DNA from: Candidatus Limnocylindrales bacterium
GTDB taxonomy: Bacteria > Chloroflexota > Limnocylindria > Limnocylindrales > CSP1-4
Direction of reading: 5' to 3'
Length of the DNA: 12,533 nt
NCBI GenBank assembly: GCA_031292335.1
Contig: JARLHH010000011.1
Location: 1 to 12,533, forward strand
Shown here one piece after another: positions 1 through 6,940 of the stretch. Position 1 is the stretch's first letter, and every line of letters starts with the position of its first letter. The notes below the pieces were generated by a model. That model saw only the letters and a list, made by a program, of their open reading frames with translations. It was not told the DNA's origin and did not search any database. Position numbers and translations under genes: made by a program.

Positions 1-101
1 CCCGACACGACGACCAGCAACGCGCCCGGTGCCCCGGCGCTCGGCGCGCCGGACAGCGGGTCGTCGGTGACGGGCGGTGACCCCAGCGATCGCTCCGTCA
101 T
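1..101 (-). CDS. gmk: Probable guanylate kinase, N-terminal fragment
   Basis: Only the first 33 codons and two bases of a 34th are present; the gene runs off the left edge. Reading leftward from the ATG at 101 the frame is open, giving an N-terminus of about 26 residues rich in Pro, Gly, Ala and Ser and then GALLVVVSG. This hydrophobic strand running into Ser-Gly is how guanylate kinases enter their P-loop (usually VSGPSGxGK), but the P-loop itself lies outside the window. Guanylate kinase converts GMP to GDP with ATP in the cytoplasm. The ATG overlaps the rluD stop as ATGA, the same 4-base coupling seen between lspA and rluD, which supports a real downstream operon gene. Another P-loop kinase is possible because the diagnostic residues are missing. 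Confidence 0.6.
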   Translation of the reverse strand, partial: MTERSLGSPPVTDDPLSGAPSAGAPGALLVVVS

Positions 102-1060
102 CGGGCGTGCCCGGCGTCGGGGCCGGCTGTGCCGGGTGCGCCCGTCGCGATCGCCCGCAGCTCCCCGAGGACCGAGTCGAGCGGCGCAGGCAAGGGCGCC
201 TCCACGCGCACCAGTTCGCCCGTCGCGGGCGACGCGAAGACGATCCGCCAGGCGTGCAGGAAGAGCCGCCCCAGGCCGTCAGGGCCGCGCCGCGAGGTCC
301 CGGTGCCGTAGACCGGGTCGCCCGCGACCGGGTGGCCGAGCGCCGCGAGGTGCACCCGGATCTGGTGGGTGCGGCCGGTGACGAGATCCACCTCCAGCAG
401 CGTCCAGCCCCTGAAACGCTCGCGGACGCGGTAGCCCGTCACCGATGGCCGCCCGTCCGGCACGACCGCCATCCGCGTCCGCTGCCGGGGATCACGCCCG
501 ATGGGCGCCTCGATCCGGCCCGCGGATGCCTCGACGCCGCCCTGGACGAGGGCGAGGTAGGTCTTCTTGACGCGGCGGGCCTTGAGCTGCGCCATGAGGC
601 CGGCCTGGGCCACGTCCGTCTTGGCGACCATGATCAGGCCGGAGGTGTCGCGGTCCAGGCGGTGGACGATCCCCGGCCGGGCCACGCCCGCGATACCTCC
701 GTAGGTCGTGTCGCGCGCCAGGAGCGCGTTCACCATGGTCCCGCTCCAGTGGCCCGGTGACGGGTGGACGACGAGCCCGGCGGGCTTGTTCACGACGAGC
801 ACGTCGGCGTCCTCGTACAGGACCTCGAGCGGGATCGCCTCGGGCTCGATGTCCGGCGGCTCCGCCGCGGGCACCTGGAGGATCAGCGCGTCGCCCGCGT
901 GCACGACGGAGCGGGCCTTGAGCGGGACGCCGTCAAGAGTCAGCTGGCCGTCCGTGATCAGGTGCTGGACCCGGCTCCGCGAGAGTCCCGACAGATCCGA
1001 GGCGACGCGGTCGGCGCGCCCGCCCGATCCATCCGGGACGACGAGGCGAAGCTCGGTCAT
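98..1060 (-). CDS. rluD: RluD-type 23S rRNA pseudouridine synthase (RluA family)
   Basis: A 320-residue enzyme that isomerises uridine to pseudouridine in large-subunit rRNA. An S4-type RNA-binding domain fills roughly residues 14-62 (RADRVASDL, SRVQHLI, DGVPLKAR), followed by the catalytic domain. The family hallmark HRLDRDTSGL is at 133-142, with catalytic Asp136. NKPAGLVVHP is at 91-100 and GRTHQIRVHLAALGHP at 229-244. The last 15 or so residues are Gly/Ala/Pro-rich and nonconserved. Length and the N-terminal S4 domain fit RluD or RluC rather than the short RluA. The ATG lies in ATGA with the lspA stop and has no strong ribosome binding site of its own, so coupled translation is likely. 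RluD specificity for the helix 69 sites is inferred; RluC-like targets cannot be excluded. Confidence 0.93.
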   Translation of the reverse strand: MTELRLVVPDGSGGRADRVASDLSGLSRSRVQHLITDGQLTLDGVPLKARSVVHAGDALILQVPAAEPPDIEPEAIPLEVLYEDADVLVVNKPAGLVVHPSPGHWSGTMVNALLARDTTYGGIAGVARPGIVHRLDRDTSGLIMVAKTDVAQAGLMAQLKARRVKKTYLALVQGGVEASAGRIEAPIGRDPRQRTRMAVVPDGRPSVTGYRVRERFRGWTLLEVDLVTGRTHQIRVHLAALGHPVAGDPVYGTGTSRRGPDGLGRLFLHAWRIVFASPATGELVRVEAPLPAPLDSVLGELRAIATGAPGTAGPDAGHAR

Positions 1061-1602
1061 CCGGCGATCCAGGGACGGCGCCGCGAGGGCCAGAAGGCCA
1101 TCAGGATCAGCAGGACGAGCGCCGTGCTGATCGCGGCGTCGGCGACGTTGTAGGTGTAGAAGCGCAGGTCGCCGACGCCCATGTCGACGAAGTCAAGGAC
1201 GTACCCGAGGCGCAGGCGGTCGATGAGGTTGCCGAGGGCGCCCCCGAGGAGCAGGCCCAGGGCGAGGGTCGCGAACCAGCCGTTGGTCTCCACCGACCGT
1301 CCGTGGAACCAGACGATGATCGCCACCACCCCGATGCTCAGCGCGGCGAACAGGACCGCCTGGTTCCCGAACAGGCCGAAGATCGCGCCCGTGTTGCGCA
1401 CGGGCCAGATCCGGACGTAGTCACCGACGACCGGCCGCAGCGTCCCGAAGGAGACGCTGGCCGCCACCCAGGCCTTCGTGAGCTGATCCACGACGACGAT
1501 GCACGCCGCCAGGACGACGAACGCGATCCAGTGATGCGAGACACGCAGGGGCGTCGCGGCCCCGACCGGGCGCGCAATCACCGGGTCCGTCCCGTCAGCC
1601 AT
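1057..1602 (-). CDS. lspA: Lipoprotein signal peptidase (signal peptidase II)
   Basis: A 181-residue polytopic membrane aspartyl protease that cleaves the signal peptide of diacylglyceryl-modified prolipoproteins. Four hydrophobic segments lie near residues 25-45, 80-98, 110-127 and 153-171. Family motifs are in order: VVDQLTK (37-43), NTGAIFG (70-76), GGALGNLIDR (120-129), VLDFVDM (135-141) and YNVADAAI (151-158). Asp137 and Asp155 are the likely catalytic pair, 18 residues apart as in characterised enzymes. The ATG at 1602 is chosen over an in-frame GTG at 1623 because a perfect GGAGG sits six bases upstream and the resulting N-terminus suits the family. The start overlaps the end of ileS by 8 bases and the stop overlaps rluD by 4. 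ileS-lspA adjacency is common in bacteria. Confidence 0.95.
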   Translation of the reverse strand: MADGTDPVIARPVGAATPLRVSHHWIAFVVLAACIVVVDQLTKAWVAASVSFGTLRPVVGDYVRIWPVRNTGAIFGLFGNQAVLFAALSIGVVAIIVWFHGRSVETNGWFATLALGLLLGGALGNLIDRLRLGYVLDFVDMGVGDLRFYTYNVADAAISTALVLLILMAFWPSRRRPWIAG

Positions 1603-4600
1603 GCGCCGCCTCCGGTTGGCCACCGGGGGCCGCCCGTCGAAGCGCGACCGCCACCTCGCCGCCGGAGATCTTCACGCCGGCCTGCGACCAGCCGGCCGGC
1701 AGCGGTCCGCTGGTCACGCTGTCCGCAAGCGTTTCGGTTGCGACGGCGTCCAGGTACGGGCCGACCGCCGTCGCGGCCGGGCCGAGATCGAGGCACAGGT
1801 CGATCCGGTCGGCCAGGTCCAGCCCCGCCTCCCGGCGCAGGTCCTGGACGGCTCGCTGGATCTCCCGCGCGTCGCCCTCCGCCCGGAGCGCGTCCGTCAG
1901 CTCGGTGTCGATCACCACGACCAGTCCGTCGTCATGGGCGACCGCCGTGCCCGGGCGCGGCGAGACGAGCAGCTCGACCTCGTCGGGCGCCAGCACCACG
2001 CCCGCGAGCGAGACGCTCCCGTCGGCGAGGATCTCGAAGGCGCCCGCCCGCGCGGCTGCCATCACCGCCGGGATCGCCCCGCCGAGCTTGCGCCCGATCT
2101 TCGGCAGGAGCGGCTTGACGCGCCGCTCCACGAGCTCCGACTCGTCATCGATCCGGACCACGTCCTTGACGTTGACCTCGTCCGCGATCACCTCGAGAAG
2201 GGCGTCCAGGTCGGGATGGGCCACACCTGGGAGCGCGATCCACAGGCGGGCCAGCGGCTGACGCGTCCTGAGCCCGGCCTGGGAGCGGAGCGTGCGGACC
2301 AGGTCCACCGCGCGCTGGGCCAGGCCGGTCGCATCCTCGAGCGCCGGGTCGCGGAGGGCCGCCAGCTCGGGCGCCGGCCAGCGGGTCAGGTGGACGCTCT
2401 CGGGCGCCGGGAGCCCCACGGCGACGACGAGGTTCTGGTGCATCGCCTCGGTCAGGAAGGGGAGCAGCGGAGCCAGCACCCGCACCAGGCCGGCCAGGGT
2501 CAGGTGGAGCGTGGCGAACGCCGCGTCGCGGTCGGCCGGATCGTCCGGGCGCGAGAAGCGCTTCCGGTTCCGCCGCAGGTACCACGTGGAGAGCTCGTCG
2601 ATGAAGCCGGAGATCACGCTCGCGGCGGAATCCGGGTCGTAGTTCGCCAGGCGGTCCTCCACGCGCGCGGCCAGGCCGGCCAGGCGCGACAGGATCCAGC
2701 GATCCAGCGGCGGCCGGCCGGCGACCTGCGACGGGGTCGGTGGGGACACCGCCTCGACGCCCGGCGACCAGCCCGCGAGCCGCGCGTACGTCACGAAGAA
2801 CGCGTAGACGTTCCACAGCACCAGCAGCTCGCGCCGCGCCTCGTCGGCCGCGTGCCAGCCGAACAGGATGTTGTCGTCGGGCCGGGCCTTGGCGTACATC
2901 CAGCGCATCACGTCGACGCCCATCCGCTCGGCCGCCTCGTCGAACTCGATGGCATTGCCCCAGCTCTTGTGCATCGGCCGGCCGTCCTCGCCGAAGAGCG
3001 TCGCGTAGCCGAAGATCGTCCGGAAGGGCGCCTCCCGGCGCAGCACCGTGCTCATCGCGAGCATCGAGTAGAACCAGTTCCGGAACTGGCCGGGAAAGCT
3101 CTCGGTCACGAAGTCGGCCGGGAACCACTCCTGCCAGTAGGCCGGGTCCTCGCGGTAGTGGAGCGTCGAGAAGGGCACGATGCCGGCGTCGAGCCAGGGG
3201 TTTCCCACGTCGGGGATCCGCCCGACCGGCGCCCCGCAGGCGCGGCAGGCGATCCTGACGGCGTCGACGTAGGGCCGGTGCGACGTGTGTCCCTCCAGCT
3301 GCTCCCAGCCCTCGACCGCCCGCGCGCGCAGCTCCTCGCGGCCGCTCACCACGTCGAACGATCCACAGGCGGCGCAGTCGTAGATCGGCAGCGCCAGACC
3401 CCAGTAGCGCTTCTTGCTGATCATCCAGTCGTGCATGTTGAGGAGCCAGTCCAGCTCCCGTTCGTAGCCGAACGACGGCAGCCAGCGGATGCCGTCCACG
3501 ACCTCCATGATCTGGTAGCGGAGGCTGGCGTCGACCTGCTGCCTCGTGAGCTGGTCGCGCGGCACGTCGTAGACCGGGCCCATGCTCACGAACCACTCGT
3601 CGACCAGGCGGAACACGAGGGGCGTGCCGCAGCGCCAGCAGTGCGGGTAGCGGTGGACGATCGGCTCCAGCCGGTAGAAGAGCCCATGGTGCTTCAGGTG
3701 CTCGACCACGGGCTCCGCGCTGTCGCGCACGTCGCGGCCGGCCAGGAAGCCGAACCCGTCGATGAACGTCCCGCCCTCGTCGAGCGGCGCCAGCATGGGC
3801 AGCCCGAGCGACTTCCCGAGCGCGAAGTCCTCCGCCCCGCAGCCCGGCGCGATGTGGACGATCCCCGTCCCCTCGTCCTCGCCGACCTGGTCCCAGGCGA
3901 CCACGACGTGCTCGTAGGGAGCCCCGCCCGCGCCACCGGCCGCGAAGCCTGCCCGGACGGCCGGCAGCTCGTCGAACGGCCCCCGGTAGCGCCAGCCGAC
4001 GAGCTCGGATCCGGCCCGGTCGTCGAGGATCTCGAACGGCCCCACGAGCGCCTGCTGGACGGTCCCCCGGCCCAGCCAGAAGATGCTGTCCCCCTGGCGC
4101 ACCTTCACGTAGCGCAGCCCGGGTCCGACCGCCGCCGCCACGTTCGACGTCAGCGTCCAGGGTGTCGTGGTCCAGACCAGGAGCGCCTCGCCGGGACGGT
4201 CCAGCAGCGGGAACCGGACGGTCAGGCCGGGGTCCGTGCGATCCGCGTACCCCTCGGTCATCTCGTGCTGGCTGATCCCGGTCCCGCAGCGGGCGCACCA
4301 CGGCATCGTGTCGTGGCCCTTGTAGAGCCAGCCCCGGCGGTGGCACTCGGCCAGGAATCCCCAGATCAGGTCGTTGTTCTCGTTGCTGAACGTGAAGTAC
4401 GAGCCGCCGAGCTCGGGCATCCCGAGCCGGCCGACGAGCATCTCCACCCGGTCGGTGACGGGCCCGCGCGGCCCGGCCAGGGTGGCCTCGGCGGCCGGGT
4501 CGGCGCCCAGCAGGTCGCGCAGGCGGAGCAGCTCATCCGGGTCGTTCCAGTCCATCCAGTAGCCCAGCCGGATCGACTGCTCGGTCTGGCGCGCCGCGAA

Positions 4601-4978
4601 GGTCAGCACCCGCTGCTTGCACAGGCGGACGAACTCGGCGATCCCGTGCTCCTCGATGTCCCGCTTCGAGGTGAAGCCCAGGTCCCGCTCCACGTTGACC
4701 TCGACCCACAGGCCCTGGCAGTCGAAGCCGTTCTGCCAGCGCTGGTCCTCGCCGCGCATTGCGTGGAAGCGCTGGAAGACATCCTTGTAGGTCCGACCCC
4801 AGGCGTGGTGGACGCCCATCGGGTTGTTGGCCGTGATGGGACCGTCGAGAAAGCTCCAGCGAGGCCCTCCCGCGTTCTGGGCACGCAGGCGGGCGAACGT
4901 CCGGCGTTCGCGCCAGAGCGCGAGGATCTCGTGCTCCTGGGCGACCAGGTCGGGCTTGCTGGTGACGGGTGCGAACAT
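1595..4978 (-). CDS. ileS: Isoleucyl-tRNA synthetase, divergent catalytic motifs
   Basis: A 1127-residue class Ia synthetase charging tRNA-Ile in the cytoplasm. The overall layout matches long IleS proteins: N-terminal Rossmann half, CP1 editing domain, second Rossmann half, helical anticodon-binding domain from about 755, and a C-terminal domain. The editing domain looks intact, with WTTTPWTLTSNVAAAV (269-284) and GTGIVHIAPGCGAEDF (370-385, editing Asp384). Zinc-type pairs are at Cys228/231, 447/450, 535/538 and 578/581. The synthetic core is unusual. The HxGH site reads GVHH (55-58), the GWDxHGLP loop reads GFDCQGLW (84-91), the EGxDQxRGWF stretch reads ESFPGQFRNWF (626-636), and KMSKS reads PMHKS (668-672), keeping only the second Lys. 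The ATG at 4978 follows GAGGTCAG. Isoleucine rather than valine or leucine is inferred from the whole-length resemblance, notably LWNVYAFFVTYA (721-732). First gene of the ileS-lspA-rluD-gmk operon. Confidence 0.92.
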   Translation of the reverse strand: MFAPVTSKPDLVAQEHEILALWRERRTFARLRAQNAGGPRWSFLDGPITANNPMGVHHAWGRTYKDVFQRFHAMRGEDQRWQNGFDCQGLWVEVNVERDLGFTSKRDIEEHGIAEFVRLCKQRVLTFAARQTEQSIRLGYWMDWNDPDELLRLRDLLGADPAAEATLAGPRGPVTDRVEMLVGRLGMPELGGSYFTFSNENNDLIWGFLAECHRRGWLYKGHDTMPWCARCGTGISQHEMTEGYADRTDPGLTVRFPLLDRPGEALLVWTTTPWTLTSNVAAAVGPGLRYVKVRQGDSIFWLGRGTVQQALVGPFEILDDRAGSELVGWRYRGPFDELPAVRAGFAAGGAGGAPYEHVVVAWDQVGEDEGTGIVHIAPGCGAEDFALGKSLGLPMLAPLDEGGTFIDGFGFLAGRDVRDSAEPVVEHLKHHGLFYRLEPIVHRYPHCWRCGTPLVFRLVDEWFVSMGPVYDVPRDQLTRQQVDASLRYQIMEVVDGIRWLPSFGYERELDWLLNMHDWMISKKRYWGLALPIYDCAACGSFDVVSGREELRARAVEGWEQLEGHTSHRPYVDAVRIACRACGAPVGRIPDVGNPWLDAGIVPFSTLHYREDPAYWQEWFPADFVTESFPGQFRNWFYSMLAMSTVLRREAPFRTIFGYATLFGEDGRPMHKSWGNAIEFDEAAERMGVDVMRWMYAKARPDDNILFGWHAADEARRELLVLWNVYAFFVTYARLAGWSPGVEAVSPPTPSQVAGRPPLDRWILSRLAGLAARVEDRLANYDPDSAASVISGFIDELSTWYLRRNRKRFSRPDDPADRDAAFATLHLTLAGLVRVLAPLLPFLTEAMHQNLVVAVGLPAPESVHLTRWPAPELAALRDPALEDATGLAQRAVDLVRTLRSQAGLRTRQPLARLWIALPGVAHPDLDALLEVIADEVNVKDVVRIDDESELVERRVKPLLPKIGRKLGGAIPAVMAAARAGAFEILADGSVSLAGVVLAPDEVELLVSPRPGTAVAHDDGLVVVIDTELTDALRAEGDAREIQRAVQDLRREAGLDLADRIDLCLDLGPAATAVGPYLDAVATETLADSVTSGPLPAGWSQAGVKISGGEVAVALRRAAPGGQPEAAHG
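1609..1613 (-). promoter_or_regulatory. lspA ribosome binding site
   Basis: On the minus strand this reads GGAGG with a six-base spacer to the ATG at 1602. It lies inside the last codons of ileS. It decides the lspA start, because the more upstream in-frame GTG at 1623 would place this site within the coding sequence. Confidence 0.75.
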
Positions 4979-5085
4979 CTGACCTCGGACGCGGGTTGGA
5001 TCTGACGGGCCGGGACTGGACGAGGGTCACGCACCGGCCCGGCCGGTCGTCACTGGGCCTCGAATGCGCCCCAGGGAGGTTCCCG

Positions 5086-5092
5086 TATCCTA
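5086..5092. promoter_or_regulatory. Candidate bidirectional -10 element, ileS / LCP gene
   Basis: The heptamer TATCCTA reads TATCCT on the plus strand, 7 bases before the LCP-gene ATG, and TAGGAT on the minus strand toward ileS. Both fit the sigma-70-like TAnnnT pattern, and the predicted start sites would lie about 18-19 bases apart. No convincing -35 hexamer is visible on either strand. It is the only good -10 candidate in the 120-base divergent spacer. The minus-strand start would give ileS a leader of about 100 bases, which is too short for a full T-box riboswitch, and no T-box landmark was found. Confidence 0.4.
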
Positions 5093-5098
5093 CCCTCG

Positions 5099-6883
5099 AT
5101 GCAGCAACCGCAGGAACCCCGTCCGCGCGCTAGATCGGCCTTCACCGCGGCGTTCCTGAGCCTCCTCTTCCCCGGGCTCGGGCACGCCTACGCCCGGGCC
5201 TGGTACCGGGCCGTGGCGTTCGCGGCAGCGCCGTTCCTGTTGCTGGCCCTGCTCGCGGGGGCCGTGCTCAGCTACAGGCTCGAGGTGCTCGGCGTCGCCC
5301 TGCAGCCGCCCGTGCTGGTCGGGATCCTGGTCGGGAACGTCGTCGCCTACCTCTACCGGGTCGTGGCGGCGGTCGATGCGTACCGGGTTGTCCGCTACCT
5401 GAACCGCGTCGCCGACGGCGGCGCCGGCCGGCTGGGACCAGCCCGCGCGACGCTCGCCCCCATCTCCCTCGCCGGCCTGCTCGCGATCCTCGTCGTGATG
5501 GGCGGTGCCCACGCCGCCGTGGCCTACTACGACCTCCAGGCGCTGACCGCGGTCCAGAACATCTTCAACCCGGCCGGCCCCGACACCGGGAGCGCTGCCT
5601 CGCCGGCGCCCGCGTCCGGGACCGCTTCCCCGGGCACGGCCAGCCCGGAGCCATCGGCGCTTCCGGCGGCATCCGCGGCCCCGGTCGCCGCGGCCTCCCT
5701 CGTCCCCTGGAACGGGACCGGACAGCTCAACATTCTGCTGATCGGCACCGACAAGCGGCCCGACGAGGGGACCTGGAACACCGACACGCTGATCGTGGTG
5801 AGCATCGACCCGTCCTCCCGGCAGGTCGCCATGTTCAGCCTCCCGCGCGACACCGTCGACGTCCCCCTGCCGCCGATTCCCGCCCGCTCGGTCTTCGGGG
5901 CGACGTTCGGGTCCAAGATCAACTCGCTCTTCGAGCAGGCCCGCGCGCGGCCCGACCTGTTCCCCGGGGGTCCCTACGAGGCGCTCAAGGACACCCTGGG
6001 CTACCTCTACGGGATCCCGATCAACTACTACGTGCAGGTCGACTTCACCGGCTTCAAGACCGTCGTTGACGCGCTCGGCGGGGTCACGATCAACGTCCAG
6101 GTCCCGGTGGTCGACGACTACTATCCCGGCGACAACGGCACCCTGCGGGTCTACATCCCGACCGGGGTCCAGCGCATGAGCGGCAGCCAGGCCCTGATCT
6201 ACGCGCGCTCCCGGCACGGCTCCAACGACTTCGACCGGGCCTCGCGGCAGCAGCGGGTGCTCCTGTCCCTTCGCCAGCAGGCCGACTTCGCGACGCTCAT
6301 CCAGCGACTGCCCGCCCTGGTCCAGAGCACGTCGAACGCGGTCACCACGGACTTCCCGATCGGGAAGCTTCCCCAGCTGATCGACCTGGCCAGCCAGATC
6401 GACATCACGAACGTGCGATCGTTCGTCTTCGCGCCGCCGTACTACGGGGTGGAGGGATACCCTGGCGGCATCTACACCCTGACCCCGAACGTGGCGCGCA
6501 TCCGGGCCGCCGTGGCGAACGCGTTCAACTTCGATCCGAGCGTGGAGGCCCAGCGCCAGGCCGTCGCCCAGGAGGGTGCCCAGGTCTGGGTCCTCAACGG
6601 GACCGGCGCCACGGGCACGGCCGCCGCGGTGGCCGGCTACCTGGACTTCCGGGGCATCGCGGCCTCGGCGCCGAACCAGCGGCCCGCCGCCAGCGGCGTC
6701 CCGGCAAACACGGTCATCCGGGTCTACAACGGCGCGCAGGAGAAGCTGCCTCTGACGCTCGCGCTCCTGCAGCAGGTCTTCGGCGTGAAGGTGCTGCCGG
6801 TGATCGACAGGACCGTGCCCGTCGACGTGATCGTGACCACCGGCCTGAAGACGCCGGTGCTCGAGTCCCCCGCCCTCCCCTGA
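5099..6883 (+). CDS. LytR-CpsA-Psr (LCP) family glycopolymer transferase with polytopic N-terminus and LytR_C domain
   Basis: A 594-residue membrane protein of the family that moves lipid-linked teichoic-acid-like or capsular polymers onto peptidoglycan outside the membrane. Residues 14-145 hold about four hydrophobic segments (near 17-32, 40-58, 70-90, 118-142). The first contains SLLFPGLGHAYA, the pattern of TM2-like membrane domains. A Pro/Ala/Ser/Gly/Thr linker spans about 158-205. The LCP domain covers about 210-395: LNILLIGTDKRP, Asp229 in NTDT, Arg250/Asp251 in LPRDT, GSKINSLF, YYVQVDFTGFKTVVDALGG, and ARSRHGSNDFDRASRQQR (369-386) with the Arg residues expected to bind pyrophosphate. 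A LytR_C domain (about 493-582) starts with AQVWVLNGTG. The ATG is the first start after the promoter-like box; the only Shine-Dalgarno-like GGGAGGT lies about 18 bases upstream and before the -10 box, suggesting leaderless translation. The polymer transferred is unknown. Confidence 0.93.
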   Translation: MQQPQEPRPRARSAFTAAFLSLLFPGLGHAYARAWYRAVAFAAAPFLLLALLAGAVLSYRLEVLGVALQPPVLVGILVGNVVAYLYRVVAAVDAYRVVRYLNRVADGGAGRLGPARATLAPISLAGLLAILVVMGGAHAAVAYYDLQALTAVQNIFNPAGPDTGSAASPAPASGTASPGTASPEPSALPAASAAPVAAASLVPWNGTGQLNILLIGTDKRPDEGTWNTDTLIVVSIDPSSRQVAMFSLPRDTVDVPLPPIPARSVFGATFGSKINSLFEQARARPDLFPGGPYEALKDTLGYLYGIPINYYVQVDFTGFKTVVDALGGVTINVQVPVVDDYYPGDNGTLRVYIPTGVQRMSGSQALIYARSRHGSNDFDRASRQQRVLLSLRQQADFATLIQRLPALVQSTSNAVTTDFPIGKLPQLIDLASQIDITNVRSFVFAPPYYGVEGYPGGIYTLTPNVARIRAAVANAFNFDPSVEAQRQAVAQEGAQVWVLNGTGATGTAAAVAGYLDFRGIAASAPNQRPAASGVPANTVIRVYNGAQEKLPLTLALLQQVFGVKVLPVIDRTVPVDVIVTTGLKTPVLESPALP

Positions 6884-6885
6884 CC

Positions 6886-6925
6886 CGCGCGGCCGCGATG
6901 CGGGCTCGCGAACCCGGGCCGCGCG
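6886..6925. terminator. GC-rich hairpin between convergent genes, likely bidirectional terminator
   Basis: A perfect 9-base-pair stem (6886-6894 with 6917-6925) closes a 22-base region that contains a smaller CGCGA/TCGCG stem. It fills most of the 57-base gap between the LCP gene and the convergent ilvE. There is no T-tract on either side, so Rho-independent function is inferred from position and stem strength only. Confidence 0.5.
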
Positions 6926-6940
6926 ATGCCGGCCGACAGG

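Noticed and set aside
1603..1623. Upstream GTG start for lspA
   Set aside because: It would add seven residues rich in Arg and place the strong GGAGG site inside the gene. The ATG at 1602 fits spacing and family length.
2145..4346. Long minus-strand open frame inside ileS in another frame
   Set aside because: It is Arg/Gly/Pro/Ala-rich without motifs and overlaps ileS fully.
1601..5005. Very long open frame on the plus strand opposite ileS
   Set aside because: It mirrors ileS in antisense. The translation is rich in Arg, Ala, Gln, Asp and His with no known domain, the usual shadow of a GC-rich gene, and the minus strand has clear synthetase motifs.
4979..5098. T-box riboswitch ahead of ileS
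   Set aside because: The spacer is only 120 bases, and no T-box bulge, specifier loop or terminator/antiterminator pair is visible.
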